From VYFG01 sp965248685 (lineage in GTDB: Bacteria; Pseudomonadota; Gammaproteobacteria; Arenicellales; Poriferihabitantaceae): a stretch of 64,000 nt of DNA. Position 1 is the first letter of the stretch; each line of letters opens with the position of its first letter. A program made the position numbers and the translations under genes. Positions 1 through 9,051 of this stretch are shown piece after piece. The notes beneath the pieces were generated by a model. It was not told where the DNA came from. It was given only the letters and a program-made list of their open reading frames with translations, and ran no database searches. The DNA lies in contig CBDFKC010000004.1 of assembly GCA_965248685.1 (NCBI GenBank), forward strand, positions 558,001-622,000, read 5' to 3'.

Positions 1-151
1 CCTGGGTCTCGGCGTCTATGGTAAACAGATCATGGTAACGGGTAGTAAGCCCTTCGTTTATGGCTAGCTGCTGAGCCTTATCGAGTTCGATAACTTCGCC
101 GTACAAGCTAAAACCCTCGGCGGTTAGCGGAACCGGTGAAAGCTCTTTCAC
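1..151 (-). CDS. allA: Ureidoglycolate lyase, N-terminal part (runs off window)
   Basis: Ureidoglycolate lyase splits ureidoglycolate into glyoxylate and urea, the last step of this purine pathway. Only the first 50 codons are inside the window. The translation from a GTG at 151-149 begins KELSPVPLTAEGFSLYGEVI, which fits the AllA family N-terminus (a Pro-Leu-Thr-x-Glu-x-Phe segment followed by a Tyr-Gly-x-Val-Ile). The GTG overlaps the TAG stop of the allantoicase gene by one base (TAGTG), so the two are translationally coupled in the same leftward operon. The family call rests on a short segment and on the position directly after allantoicase, which makes the substrate of this enzyme. Confidence 0.82.
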   Translation of the reverse strand, partial: MKELSPVPLTAEGFSLYGEVIELDKAQQLAINEGLTTRYHDLFTIDAETQ

Positions 152-1137
152 TATTTCACTACCAGAGAATGCAATCGCAACCGACTGACACCGCCGTCGG
201 GATAAATATTCATTCGGATATGGGAGACCGGACCAATGTTTCTGACAGCATCTTCAAAATATAGAATATGATCTGCCTGGAGTTTTGATTCGGGTAGAAT
301 AATTTCCCAGCTCTCGCTTTTCTCGGTTAGATTATCCGATTGATCTTGGTTGATCAATGCGCCTCGAATATCGAAACGATCAGGAAAGTTGCCCTTAAAG
401 TGTGCGGTGTCGATTTCAATCTTCTGAATAATTCCGGCATGAGCCAGGGCGATAACAACCCAGTCATTGCCAGGTGTCCGGCGGCGACTGGTTTCCCAAC
501 CGTCTCCCATATTGACCCCGCGGCCGGGCGTCAGTAAGTTTTTCATATGACCGAAATGCTGGTCATTGCAGGCCAGTGCAACGCCTCCGTTTAGCGCCGC
601 GGCCAGATCAATCAGTTCGGCTTTACCTACTTTGTCCCAATCAACCCTGGGTTCGGCGAAAATACGCATTCGGGCGATGCCGCCGTCGGGATAAATATGC
701 AATTTGACATGGGAAAATACCGACTGATCTTCTACCGATATTCCGTGGCCACTGTCTCCGTTTAATTCGGTTTTAGCGAGGATTTCGCGCCATTGAACAT
801 CCTCCTCCAGTGTTTCCTCCTGACAAAAGCAGGCTTCCAATGAAGCCGCGGGTGCGTAATTGCCAGTGAAATGCGTGGTATCCAGCTCAATACCGTGGAT
901 TACCCCGGGCCGGGCCAATTTAACGATACACCAGTCATGCCCCGGGGTTCGCTTGCGCCGGGATTCCCAACCGTCCATCCATTTTCCATTGTCATCATAT
1001 TTTCCTTCAATGAAAACCGGCGGTTGGTCCGATAGCATTCTAGCCATCGGTGCGAAGAAATCATCGCTGCAGCTAATCGCAGTGGCTCCCAGATTTTCTG
1101 AAGCCAAATTAACCCAGTGTTGTGCAAAGTCTGTCAT
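151..1137 (-). CDS. alc: Allantoicase
   Basis: Allantoicase hydrolyses allantoate to ureidoglycolate and urea. The 328-residue protein shows the family's internal duplication: two halves of about 160 residues, each with an Asp-Gly-Trp-Glu-(Ser/Thr)-x-Arg-Arg motif followed by Arg-Thr-Pro-Gly-x-Asp-Trp and then an Ile-(Glu)-x-Asp-Thr-x-His-Phe motif. An upstream extension of the frame to 1287 is possible but would lie inside puuE; I chose ATG 1137 because it gives MTDFAQHW, a normal family N-terminus, and forms an ATGA overlap with the puuE stop. It follows allantoinase and precedes ureidoglycolate lyase, the pathway order. Confidence 0.95.
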   Translation of the reverse strand: MTDFAQHWVNLASENLGATAISCSDDFFAPMARMLSDQPPVFIEGKYDDNGKWMDGWESRRKRTPGHDWCIVKLARPGVIHGIELDTTHFTGNYAPAASLEACFCQEETLEEDVQWREILAKTELNGDSGHGISVEDQSVFSHVKLHIYPDGGIARMRIFAEPRVDWDKVGKAELIDLAAALNGGVALACNDQHFGHMKNLLTPGRGVNMGDGWETSRRRTPGNDWVVIALAHAGIIQKIEIDTAHFKGNFPDRFDIRGALINQDQSDNLTEKSESWEIILPESKLQADHILYFEDAVRNIGPVSHIRMNIYPDGGVSRLRLHSLVVK

Positions 1138-2057
1138 GTTGAATACTTTTTTGGTGCGGGAAAGTGGCTGGTCCAGTGTTCCGCGATATCTATCCGGCGT
1201 GCCAGCCACACCCTGTCTTTGGTTAATATATAGTCGAGAAATCGGGCCAATGCCGCGGCCCGCCCAGGCCGTCCCACCAGCCGACAATGCAATCCCACCG
1301 ACATCATTTTTGGGGCCGATTCACCTTCTTCGTAGAGCTGATCGAAGCTATCCGTAAGGTACTGATAAAACTGCTCTCCACTGTTGAAACCCTGGGGTGT
1401 GGCAAAGCGCATGTCGTTGGCATCGAGGGTATAAGGAACAATTAACTGGGGAGAAGCAAAGTCCAGCAGCCAATAGGGAAGCTCGTCCGAATAGCTGTCA
1501 GCTGAGTAGCTGAATTTTCCATAATCCGCGGTTATCCTGTGGGTATTGGGGCTGGTTCGACCAAGGTAGAACCCCTTGGGTGCGGAACCGGTCGCCCGGG
1601 TATGAACTTCCACCGCCTGCTGCAGGTGGGCTAACTCCTGCTGTTCGGGCATAAACTGATAATCGATCCAGCGATAACCGTGACTGGCGATTTCCCAACC
1701 GGCTTCCAACATCCCATCAATGACGGGCTGGTTTCGCTGCATTGCCATGGCGACCGCAAACACGGTGACAGGAATTTCACGGTCAGTGAATAGGCGGTGT
1801 AAGCGCCAGAATCCGGCCCGGGAGCCGAATTCATATATGGACTCCATATTCGGATGGCGGGTGTCTTGGTAGGCCTGAGCGCCAACTATTTCTGACAAGA
1901 ATGCTTCCGACGCCGGGTCTCCATGTAAGACATTATTTTCACCCCCCTCTTCATAATTAATGACGAATTGAACCGCTACCCGGGCGTTACCGGGCCAGTT
2001 GGGATGAGGGCAATCCTGCCCGTACCCAATCATGTCTCTGGGATATTCAGTGGTCAT
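1134..2057 (-). CDS. puuE: Allantoinase PuuE (polysaccharide-deacetylase fold)
   Basis: PuuE opens the allantoin ring to give allantoate. It belongs to the polysaccharide deacetylase fold group and is unrelated to the metal-dependent AllB/amidohydrolase allantoinase. The 307-residue product starts MTTEYPRDMIGYGQ and has the recognisable Asn-Tyr-Glu-Glu-Gly-Gly-Glu segment near residue 35, followed by Glu-Phe-Gly-Ser-Arg-Ala-Gly-Phe-Trp and a later Ser-His-Gly-Tyr-Arg-Trp-Ile-Asp. Full length for the family. Its ATG overlaps the puuD stop (ATGA), and its stop overlaps the allantoicase start in the same way, so the whole block is one tightly coupled operon. Confidence 0.94.
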   Translation of the reverse strand: MTTEYPRDMIGYGQDCPHPNWPGNARVAVQFVINYEEGGENNVLHGDPASEAFLSEIVGAQAYQDTRHPNMESIYEFGSRAGFWRLHRLFTDREIPVTVFAVAMAMQRNQPVIDGMLEAGWEIASHGYRWIDYQFMPEQQELAHLQQAVEVHTRATGSAPKGFYLGRTSPNTHRITADYGKFSYSADSYSDELPYWLLDFASPQLIVPYTLDANDMRFATPQGFNSGEQFYQYLTDSFDQLYEEGESAPKMMSVGLHCRLVGRPGRAAALARFLDYILTKDRVWLARRIDIAEHWTSHFPAPKKYST

Positions 2058-3262
2058 TTAATGTCCTTTGTGGTGTGCCATTGACCTATTTGATCTCGCT
2101 CCGGATCGAGCATGCCAGTGAGGTTTCCCAGCGGCATGATTCTAGTCATCACTGTTGTCTGGTAGATCTTGGCGGCGTTAGCCTGAATTTTCTCCATGGT
2201 ATCGAGTTCCAGTCCTTTGGGGGCAATCGCGAAACCGGGTTGGGTTGGACTGGCGGCATGGCAGCTGGTGCAGCGGGTGGTGATAATTCCGAGCACCTGG
2301 TCATCGGTGACCTCTGCAACCGGGGAATTACTATCGCCTGAAGAAAAACTTGTGCTGGATTGGCGCGCTGGTGCAGTGAACCAGGTTACCGCTAGAATGG
2401 CGAAAAAGGCAGCAGGCAAAATCCATAGCATGTCGTTACTGCGATGTCGAATGTTAAAATAATGCCGCACCGCAATACTGATACCAGACAGCAAAATTAA
2501 AACCAGCCAGTTCCATTCATGTCCAAAAGTTGACGGAAAGTGGCTGCTGATCATGGTGAACAGCACTGGCAGGGTTAGGTAATTGTTATGCCGTGATCGT
2601 AATAACCCATTTTTGCCATAAGCAGGATCCAGGTCCCGGTCTTCTGCAAGGGCCGCAACCATTTCTTTTTGGGCCGGAATAATTACAAAAAACACATTGG
2701 CTACCATGACCGTACCGATGGCAGCGCCAACGTGGATATAGGCGGCCCGACCGCTAAACAATTCAGTTAATGCCCAGGCCAACAAAGCGAACCAGCCAAA
2801 TACACATAGGGACAACAATAGCGGTTTGTGGCGTAACCCGGAGCGGCACATCAGGTCATAGACAAACCACGATCCGATCACCGCAACCAGGCCAATGGCG
2901 ATTGCTGGCACCGGCGCAATGTCGCTTACCGAGGGGTCAATCAGATAGGCCTGGGCATTAAAATAGTAAACGATAATTAACAGGCTGAAGCCACTCAGCC
3001 AGGTGGTATAGGCTTCCCATTTGAACCAGTGAAGTGGCGAGGGCAGGGATTCAGGGTGGGTGCTGAATTTCTTAAGGTGATAAAACCCGCCACCATGTAC
3101 GGCCCACAGGTTGCCGGCGATATCGGGTTCCTGGGGCGGCTTCCGGTCCAGATTGTTTTCCAGCCAGTTAAAGTAAAAAGATGCTCCGATCCAGGCTACG
3201 CCCACGATAAAGTGGATCCAGCGTACCAGAAGATTAATCCATTCGTGAATATGTGCTTCCAT
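2054..3262 (-). CDS. puuD: Urate hydroxylase PuuD, membrane protein with C-terminal cytochrome c
   Basis: PuuD is an integral-membrane urate oxidase that makes 5-hydroxyisourate and passes electrons to the respiratory chain instead of producing peroxide as soluble uricase does. The 402-residue protein has about eight hydrophobic segments (first around residues 9-30, His-rich ends) and a C-terminal cytochrome c region with CTSCH at 331-335; Met376 in an Arg-Ile-Met-Pro-Leu context is a plausible distal heme ligand. No soluble uricase is seen in the window, so this is the urate-consuming step here. ATG 3262 overlaps the regulator's TGA by one base. The next enzymes, UraH and UraD, are encoded in a separate rightward unit at 15210-16072. 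Confidence 0.94.
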   Translation of the reverse strand: MEAHIHEWINLLVRWIHFIVGVAWIGASFYFNWLENNLDRKPPQEPDIAGNLWAVHGGGFYHLKKFSTHPESLPSPLHWFKWEAYTTWLSGFSLLIIVYYFNAQAYLIDPSVSDIAPVPAIAIGLVAVIGSWFVYDLMCRSGLRHKPLLLSLCVFGWFALLAWALTELFSGRAAYIHVGAAIGTVMVANVFFVIIPAQKEMVAALAEDRDLDPAYGKNGLLRSRHNNYLTLPVLFTMISSHFPSTFGHEWNWLVLILLSGISIAVRHYFNIRHRSNDMLWILPAAFFAILAVTWFTAPARQSSTSFSSGDSNSPVAEVTDDQVLGIITTRCTSCHAASPTQPGFAIAPKGLELDTMEKIQANAAKIYQTTVMTRIMPLGNLTGMLDPERDQIGQWHTTKDIK

Positions 3263-3906
3263 CAGTTACTGGCAACAGAGCGGTCAATGCCACAAATACG
3301 AAACACCATAGTAGTCAGGGAATTCGCCAACTTATCGTAGTCCGACTTGGTTAAATTCTTCTTTTTGTAGATGGATTTGATTTGGGTTTCTGACTCAGCG
3401 TAGTGCTGAGTGGTTGACCAGATCATAAAAATTAAATGAAATGGGTCAATCGGTAAAATTCGTTTATTTTGGATCCATCCATTAATCTCCACCGCCCGTC
3501 GCCGGGTCCACTTACGCGTCTGGGAGTCAAGCTGACTGCTCAGGTGCGGACCGCCGTTGAGTAACTCTAGGGCAAATATCCGAGTGGCGGCAGGATATAA
3601 ACGGGATAGCTCGACTTTCATGCGAACGTATTTTTCAAGGACGTCAGCCGGATCGTCTTCTGCCTCGATGGGTGTCAGTGCCTTATTCCATAACTCGATA
3701 ACATTGGTTAGCACTGCATCATACAGCATCATCTTATTGGCAAAATAATAATGGATGTTTGCCTTCGGTACTCCCGCGCTGTCTGCAATTCGTTGCATTC
3801 TGGCGCCACCAAATCCAAACTTCTCGAATTCACTTTCGGCGGCTCGCAGGATGTGTTCGCGTTTGCGACTGCCCAGTGCAGTGAGTCTTCGTTTGTCTTC
3901 AGCCAT
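3262..3906 (-). CDS. RutR-like TetR-family regulator
   Basis: A TetR-family repressor of 214 residues. The N-terminal helix-turn-helix lies at about residues 30-60 (Ile-Ala-Asp-Ser-Ala-Gly-Val-Pro-Lys-Ala-Asn then Tyr-Tyr-Phe). The C-terminal half carries the RutR/YcdC-type segment Ile-Asp-Pro-x-His-Leu-Ile-Phe-Met-Ile-Trp followed by Thr-Gln-His-Tyr-Ala, very close to what I recall of E. coli RutR, which binds uracil and represses pyrimidine and purine catabolism. Its start abuts the permease stop with no spacer, so it is cotranscribed with the importer and puuD. Three RutR-type palindromes (7483-7498, 9021-9036, 15147-15162) are its likely operators. Whether the effector is uracil or a purine cannot be told. 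Confidence 0.88.
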   Translation of the reverse strand: MAEDKRRLTALGSRKREHILRAAESEFEKFGFGGARMQRIADSAGVPKANIHYYFANKMMLYDAVLTNVIELWNKALTPIEAEDDPADVLEKYVRMKVELSRLYPAATRIFALELLNGGPHLSSQLDSQTRKWTRRRAVEINGWIQNKRILPIDPFHLIFMIWSTTQHYAESETQIKSIYKKKNLTKSDYDKLANSLTTMVFRICGIDRSVASN

Positions 3907-4827
3907 CTAGGCGGTTGGATGGAACGGTTTTCCGATGCAGGCGGGAGCGTTAAGTTTGATTTTGTTACGATCCTGAGATATCAATACCAACACCAGAATT
4001 GTCGCAAGGTAAGGCAGCATTGACATGACCTGGGATGGAATTCCAATGCCAAATGCCTGGGCATGCAGTTGCAATATTGTAATACCCCCAAAAAGATAGG
4101 CGCCGACCAGGACGCGCCATGGCCTCCAGGTCGCGAACACCACCAGTGCCAGGGCGATCCAGCCCCGTCCGGCGCTCATATTTTCTATCCAGAGTGGCGA
4201 GTATGCCAACGAAAGATAGGCACCGGCGATCCCGGACATGGCGCCGCCAAAAACAATGGCCATAAACCGAATCCGTAATACCGGATAACCAATGGCATGG
4301 GCGGCATCGTGAGAATCTCCCACCGCCCGCAGGATCAGTCCTGGTCGAGTACGGGTCAAAAACCAGGACACGCCGATTACCGACATGATCGAACCGTAAA
4401 CCAGAATATCGTGGTTAAACAGAAGCGGCCCAATAAAAGGGATATCGGAAAGCAGAGGGATAGGTAAGCTGGGAAGTCCATCGTAAGCGATTCCCACCAG
4501 ACTTTGGCCGAGCAAGGCGCTTACTCCAATACCGAATATAGTCAGCGCCAAGCCAGTAGCGACCTGGCTCGCCTGAAAACCCAGCACCAGCAACGCGAAC
4601 AATACAGACAGTCCGGCGCCGGCGAGCAGGCCCGCGACTATCGCCAGGGTGGCGCTACCGGTAAAGTGTACCGTGGCGAAACCACACACCGCACCGAGTA
4701 GCATCATGCCTTCGATACCGAGGTTAAGCACACCGGCTTTCTCGGTGATCATTTCTCCGAGGGCAGCATATAACAAGGGCGTTGCCGCGGTAATAATCGT
4801 TAGCAGGGTAGGGAGTAAGAATTCCAT
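3907..4827 (-). CDS. BMP-type ABC transporter permease 2 (purine/nucleoside import)
   Basis: Inner-membrane permease of a nucleoside or purine-base ABC importer of the BMP/Yuf-Nup class. The 306-residue protein is nearly all hydrophobic helices and has the family hallmark near the N-terminus, Gly-Glu-Met-Ile-Thr-Glu-Lys-Ala-Gly-Val-Leu-Asn-Leu-Gly-Ile-Glu-Gly. It lies 8 bases after the other permease and directly before the regulator gene in the purine operon. With the ATPase at 5911-7458 and the solute-binding protein at 16260-17333 it makes a full importer; the context suggests purine bases or nucleosides as cargo, but the exact substrate is inferred. Confidence 0.9.
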   Translation of the reverse strand: MEFLLPTLLTIITAATPLLYAALGEMITEKAGVLNLGIEGMMLLGAVCGFATVHFTGSATLAIVAGLLAGAGLSVLFALLVLGFQASQVATGLALTIFGIGVSALLGQSLVGIAYDGLPSLPIPLLSDIPFIGPLLFNHDILVYGSIMSVIGVSWFLTRTRPGLILRAVGDSHDAAHAIGYPVLRIRFMAIVFGGAMSGIAGAYLSLAYSPLWIENMSAGRGWIALALVVFATWRPWRVLVGAYLFGGITILQLHAQAFGIGIPSQVMSMLPYLATILVLVLISQDRNKIKLNAPACIGKPFHPTA

Positions 4828-4835
4828 AGCAATTT

Positions 4836-5924
4836 TCAGGACGACATTGGCTGGGATGAAGCCGGTTTAATCTGGTAGTGAATCAATACATCGCAGGCCA
4901 GCAGAAAAAACAACAACATACCCTGGAATACACCAGTTACCGCCAATGGCAGATTGAGTGAAATTTGTGCGGCTTCTCCACCGAGGTAGGAAAGCGCCAT
5001 CAGCAATCCGGAAAATAACACCCCGACCGGATGCAGTCTTCCGACAAATGCGACGATGATTGCGGTGAAGCCGTACCCAGGTGAAATATTGGGTAGTAGC
5101 TGCCCAATGGGACCAGAAACTTCGATTAGGCCCGCCAGACCAGCGGCGCCACCACTCAGCATCAAGGTAAACCAGACAACTTTGTTGACGCTAAATCCTG
5201 CGTACCGACCAGCCGCTGGGGCTTCACCAATGACCTTTACCTGAAATCCAATTATTGTTTTGGCCATTAGTACCCAGCCAGCCGCAACCATCATCAGGGC
5301 AAAAATCCAGCCAAGGTGCAGCCGGGTACCCGCGAGAATAACCGGCAGGGTCGCCGAGTCGCTAAATATTCTCGACTCCGGAAAGTTGAAGCCATCCGGG
5401 TCGCGCCAGGGGCCGTGGATCAGGACACTGAGAAGCAGCGTAGCCACATAGGTCAACATCAGGCTGGTCAGAATTTCGTTGGCATTGAAACGCGTGCGCA
5501 ATATCGCGGGAATCGCTGCCCATAGCATTCCGCCGGCAATACCGCCTACGATCATGAGCGGTAAAACAAAGACTGAATCAACGTCATATAGCCAGAGCGC
5601 AACACCGCCCCCACAGATCGCACCCAGGGTCAGCTGTCCTTCGGCGCCGATATTCCACACTCCGGCGCGAAATCCGATGGACAATGCGACTGCGATCAGA
5701 ACCAGTGGTGTGGCCTTAACGCCTAACTCTCCCCAGCCATAGACCGATGTGAGAGGAGACACAAAAAAGGCGTATAACGCCTCACTGGGATTTACTCCCA
5801 TAAGAATAAACAGGAAAACGCCGGATATCAGGGTCAGGGCAAGGGCAATCATTGGCGACAGAAATACCATGCTACGGGATGGTTCTGGTCGTTTTACCAG
5901 ACGGGCAAGATTAAGCATTGGCAC
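4836..5924 (-). CDS. BMP-type ABC transporter permease 1 (purine/nucleoside import)
   Basis: The larger permease partner (362 residues) of the same importer. It has about nine or ten hydrophobic segments and the paired family motif around residues 85-95, Arg-Ala-Gly-Val-Trp-Asn-Ile-Gly-Ala-Glu-Gly-Gln-Leu. Its 5' end overlaps the ATPase gene by 14 bases, typical of coupled ABC subunits. Start at ATG 5924 is supported by this overlap. The order ATPase, long permease, short permease is the usual one for this class. Confidence 0.9.
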   Translation of the reverse strand: MPMLNLARLVKRPEPSRSMVFLSPMIALALTLISGVFLFILMGVNPSEALYAFFVSPLTSVYGWGELGVKATPLVLIAVALSIGFRAGVWNIGAEGQLTLGAICGGGVALWLYDVDSVFVLPLMIVGGIAGGMLWAAIPAILRTRFNANEILTSLMLTYVATLLLSVLIHGPWRDPDGFNFPESRIFSDSATLPVILAGTRLHLGWIFALMMVAAGWVLMAKTIIGFQVKVIGEAPAAGRYAGFSVNKVVWFTLMLSGGAAGLAGLIEVSGPIGQLLPNISPGYGFTAIIVAFVGRLHPVGVLFSGLLMALSYLGGEAAQISLNLPLAVTGVFQGMLLFFLLACDVLIHYQIKPASSQPMSS

Positions 5925-7458
5925 CTCCAGCGCTATCTTCCTTGATTTTGGTGCCCGCCATCATCAGACCAATCTGTTCAATAGTGATTTGATCAACCGG
6001 ATAACTATCGGAAACCGACCCGGCGCAAATGGCGGTGATTCGATTGCTGATTCGCATTAGTTCATCCAGGTCCTGGGAAATAACTACCACCGCAGTACCC
6101 TTGGCTGCCAGGTCTCGTAATGCCTCATGTATGGTTTGGGCAGCGCCGGCATCCACGCCCCAGGTGGGCTGAGAAACCACCAGCAACTCAGGGTTTTGGC
6201 AAATTTCCCGGCCAACGATATACTTTTGCAGGTTGCCTCCTGACAAACTCGCTGCCGGAGCCTGGATACCGTTTGACTTAACATCAAATCTGCTCACTAT
6301 TCCCTTAGCGAACTTTTCGTTTGCCGCTGCGTTGATGAATCCCCGGCTGACAAAGTTTAGTCGCTGAAAAGAGGTCAGCAATCCATTGTCGAGCAAACTC
6401 ATTCCCGGCACTGCGCCATGTCCCAGGCGTTCTTCGGGAATTGAAGCCATGCCCATTTGGCGTCGTTGGTTAGGGCCCAAATGGGCGCAGGGTATGCTAT
6501 CGATTTTAATCGCTTGCGGATTCTTGCCCAACGTTTCGCCGCTCAGGGATTTGAGTAATTCATCCTGACCGTTGCCGGCAACCCCGGCAATACCCAGAAT
6601 TTCTCCACCTTTGACTTCTAGATTGATACCTTTTAGCGGAATACCAAATTCATCTTCTGCGGGTTGATCAAGCCCCACTATCTGTAACCTGATTTCCCCC
6701 TTGGAATTCTCCGGCCGAATGCTGGTTTCGGCCAATGCCTGTCCCATCATTTTGGCGGCAAGGGTCGTCGGTGTCTCCTGAACGACTTCTACCGAGTCAA
6801 CCACCTTGCCATTGCGCAGAATAGTCGCGTGCTGGCATAGCTTCTTTATTTCATCAAGTTTATGGCTGATGTACAGAATGGCCATGCCTTCGTCGGCCAG
6901 TCGATTGAGGGTTTCAAACAATCGCTCCACCTCCTGGGGTGTCAGCACCGAGGTCGGCTCATCCATTACCAGCAGTTTTGGACTCTGTAACAAACAGCGA
7001 ATAATTTCGATGCGTTGGCGCTCGCCAACAGACAGGGTATAGACGTGTCTGTCCGGGTCCAGCGGCAGGCCGTATCGAGTTGAAATTTCGTTGATTTCGG
7101 ATCGTAATTGGGAGCTGTCGGTTCCGGCGTCCATACCTAAAATGATATTCTCAAAAACGGTTAATGAATCGAACAGGGAAAAGTGTTGAAACACCATGGC
7201 GATTCCCAGACTGCGGGCATAAGCGGGATTGGTGATTTCGGTATCCTGGCCTTGCCATCCGATGGTTCCCGCGTCCGGCCGTAAGATGCCATATATCATC
7301 TTTACCAGAGTCGATTTACCCGCGCCATTTTCTCCCAAAAGCGCGTGTATTTCCCCAGTTGCCAACGCCAGATTAATCTGATCATTGGCCAGGACTCCGG
7401 GAAATGACTTGGTCATTCCTTTAAGTTCTAGTAGCAGTTCTGGATTATTCTCGTTCAC
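5911..7458 (-). CDS. BMP-type ABC transporter ATPase (two nucleotide-binding domains)
   Basis: Double-domain ABC ATPase (515 residues) that powers the importer. The first cassette has Walker A GENGAGKST at about residues 41-49, signature LSVGERQRIE and Walker B LLVMDEPTS. The second cassette is the degenerate type: GVAGNGQDE in place of Walker A and signature LSGGNLQKYIVGRE. Start is GTG 7458; an overlapping ATG at 7460 is in another frame and meets a stop at once. It is the first gene of the leftward operon, with a RutR-type operator 25 bases upstream at 7483-7498, so importer and degradation genes are probably derepressed together. Confidence 0.92.
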   Translation of the reverse strand: MNENNPELLLELKGMTKSFPGVLANDQINLALATGEIHALLGENGAGKSTLVKMIYGILRPDAGTIGWQGQDTEITNPAYARSLGIAMVFQHFSLFDSLTVFENIILGMDAGTDSSQLRSEINEISTRYGLPLDPDRHVYTLSVGERQRIEIIRCLLQSPKLLVMDEPTSVLTPQEVERLFETLNRLADEGMAILYISHKLDEIKKLCQHATILRNGKVVDSVEVVQETPTTLAAKMMGQALAETSIRPENSKGEIRLQIVGLDQPAEDEFGIPLKGINLEVKGGEILGIAGVAGNGQDELLKSLSGETLGKNPQAIKIDSIPCAHLGPNQRRQMGMASIPEERLGHGAVPGMSLLDNGLLTSFQRLNFVSRGFINAAANEKFAKGIVSRFDVKSNGIQAPAASLSGGNLQKYIVGREICQNPELLVVSQPTWGVDAGAAQTIHEALRDLAAKGTAVVVISQDLDELMRISNRITAICAGSVSDSYPVDQITIEQIGLMMAGTKIKEDSAGGANA

Positions 7459-7482
7459 ATTGATGTCGCCAAATCTAAAAAC

Positions 7483-7498
7483 CTGACCAAATAGTCAG
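7483..7498. promoter_or_regulatory. RutR-type operator between purine importer operon and 8-oxoguanine deaminase
   Basis: CTGACCAAATAGTCAG, an imperfect palindrome that matches the RutR consensus as I remember it (TTGACCAnnTGGTCAA) at 11 of the 14 specified positions. It lies in the 105-base divergent gap, 25 bases from the leftward GTG and 66 bases from the rightward ATG. Read rightward, CTGACC can act as a -35 element with TCTAGT at 7506-7511 after a 17-base spacer, the same layout as the site at 15147. The identical 16 bases recur at 9021-9036. Confidence 0.75.
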
Positions 7499-7563
7499 AA
7501 TTTGCTCTAGTTTAGGATAAAATCACCCTCGAATTCAAACCCTATTTGCAAAAATATTTATTT

Positions 7564-8916
7564 ATGACAATGCGGACCTGGATCAAATCACCGTTAGCAG
7601 TATTCAGTGACTCACCTGCTGCGGGGGGTATTGTAGTGCAGGATAATCTGATCAGCGAATTGATTGGCTCCAACCAACACCCCCTGGTGCCTGTGGATGC
7701 AACGCTGGACGCCAGCAACCTGGTGATGTTGCCGGGATTAATAAATACCCATCACCATTATTATCAAACTCTTACCCGAGCATTACCCCGGGCGTTGAAT
7801 AAAGCACTTTTTCCCTGGCTGCAAAGTTTGTATCCCGTTTGGGCCGGTCTTGAAAACCAGATGATAGAAGTGGCTACTGAGCTTGCCTGCGCAGAAATGT
7901 TGCTTTCCGGCTGCACCACCAGCGCAGATCACCACTATCTGTTTCCCCAAGCTTCACTGGATGCCATCGACGCCCAGATTGAAGCCGTCAGGCGAATTGG
8001 TATACGTTCCGTCTTGACCCGGGGTTCCATGAGCCTGGGTCAGGACCAGGGAGGTTTACCGCCCCAGTCGACGGTCCAGCAAGAAGATGTGATCATGGCG
8101 GACTGCGAACGGGTGGTGAAATTATTTCATGATCCTGCACCGGGCAGTATGGTTCAAATTGCATTGGCCCCCTGTTCGCCGTTCAGCGTATCGACGGAGT
8201 TGATGCAGCAGACCGCAGAGTTTTGTGCCGAACACCAAGTTCGGCTGCATACCCACCTGGCTGAAACTGAGGACGAAACCGCATTTTGTCTGCGCCAGTA
8301 CGGTGCGCGCCCATTGGATTACCTGGAACAGGTTGGCTGGCTCAACGATATGGTCTGGCTTGCTCATGGCATCCATTTTAACCAATCAGAAATAGACCGA
8401 CTTGGTGCTGCCAAAGTTGGCATCAGCCATTGCCCGAGTTCCAACATGATTCTCGGATCAGGCCATTGCAGGACCCTGGAGCTCGAGCACTCCGGATGCC
8501 CGTTGGGACTGGGACTTGATGGATCAGCCTCCAATGATGGATCGAATATGATTCAAGAGGTTCGACAGGCGTTGTTGCTGCAGCGGCTGCACTATGGCTC
8601 TGATCGGGTCAGCCATCATGACGTGTTGGGTTGGGCGACGTCGGGTTCGGCCAATTGTCTCGGGCGCCAGGACATTGGCATGATTGCTCCCGGTATGCAG
8701 GCTGATATTGCCTTATTTAAGCTGAATGAAGCACGCTTCTCAGGCGCTGGAGATCCACTCGCTGCGCTGGTTCTATGCGGCGCACATCGGGCCCATAGTG
8801 TCATGGTTGGCGGTAAGTGGCGGGTGCGCGATGGCGAACTGCTAGGGGTGGATATGGAGGCCCTGTTAGCGCGACACACCGTGGCTGCGCGGAAATTGCA
8901 GGGGGTTGCCTGCTGA
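7564..8916 (+). CDS. 8-oxoguanine deaminase
   Basis: Amidohydrolase that converts 8-oxoguanine to urate and ammonia, feeding oxidised guanine straight into the urate pathway. The zinc-site motifs are present in order: Asn-Thr-His-His-His-Tyr-Tyr near residue 60, LHTHLAETEDE near 225, AHGIHF near 265 and GLDGSASND near 315. The order and wording agree closely with my memory of the characterised Pseudomonas aeruginosa enzyme, including PCSPFSVS and the SCTTSADHHYLFP-like segment. The frame can start at TTG 7546, ATG 7564 or ATG 7570; I use 7564, giving 450 residues, since the family starts shortly before Trp-x-Lys-x-Pro-Leu-Ala. A RutR-type operator lies upstream. Confidence 0.9.
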   Translation: MTMRTWIKSPLAVFSDSPAAGGIVVQDNLISELIGSNQHPLVPVDATLDASNLVMLPGLINTHHHYYQTLTRALPRALNKALFPWLQSLYPVWAGLENQMIEVATELACAEMLLSGCTTSADHHYLFPQASLDAIDAQIEAVRRIGIRSVLTRGSMSLGQDQGGLPPQSTVQQEDVIMADCERVVKLFHDPAPGSMVQIALAPCSPFSVSTELMQQTAEFCAEHQVRLHTHLAETEDETAFCLRQYGARPLDYLEQVGWLNDMVWLAHGIHFNQSEIDRLGAAKVGISHCPSSNMILGSGHCRTLELEHSGCPLGLGLDGSASNDGSNMIQEVRQALLLQRLHYGSDRVSHHDVLGWATSGSANCLGRQDIGMIAPGMQADIALFKLNEARFSGAGDPLAALVLCGAHRAHSVMVGGKWRVRDGELLGVDMEALLARHTVAARKLQGVAC

Positions 8917-9013
8917 ATTTATGCCTTACCAGGATTTTTTGCCTGGCATATCTCAATTGATGGAAAATTGAAAAGTCACAGCAAAAGGTGTTTTACCTGA
9001 CTGAAGGTTCTGG

Positions 9014-9036
9014 TAATATTCTGACCAAATAGTCAG
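9014..9036 (+). promoter_or_regulatory. Candidate -10 element and RutR-type operator upstream of xdhA
   Basis: CTGACCAAATAGTCAG at 9021-9036 is base-for-base identical to the operator at 7483-7498, about 1.5 kb away and in unrelated flanking sequence. A TAATAT hexamer at 9014-9019 is a possible -10 element, though no good -35 is evident, so the operator would sit over the transcription start, where a bound repressor blocks initiation. The xdhA GTG follows 15 bases after the operator. Confidence 0.7.
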
Positions 9037-9051
9037 GATTTTAGATTCCGA

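Noticed and set aside
8921..8949. Hairpin after 8-oxoguanine deaminase as a terminator
   Set aside because: The CCAGG/CCTGG stem is short, the T run is in the loop and not after the stem, and alternative pairings compete.
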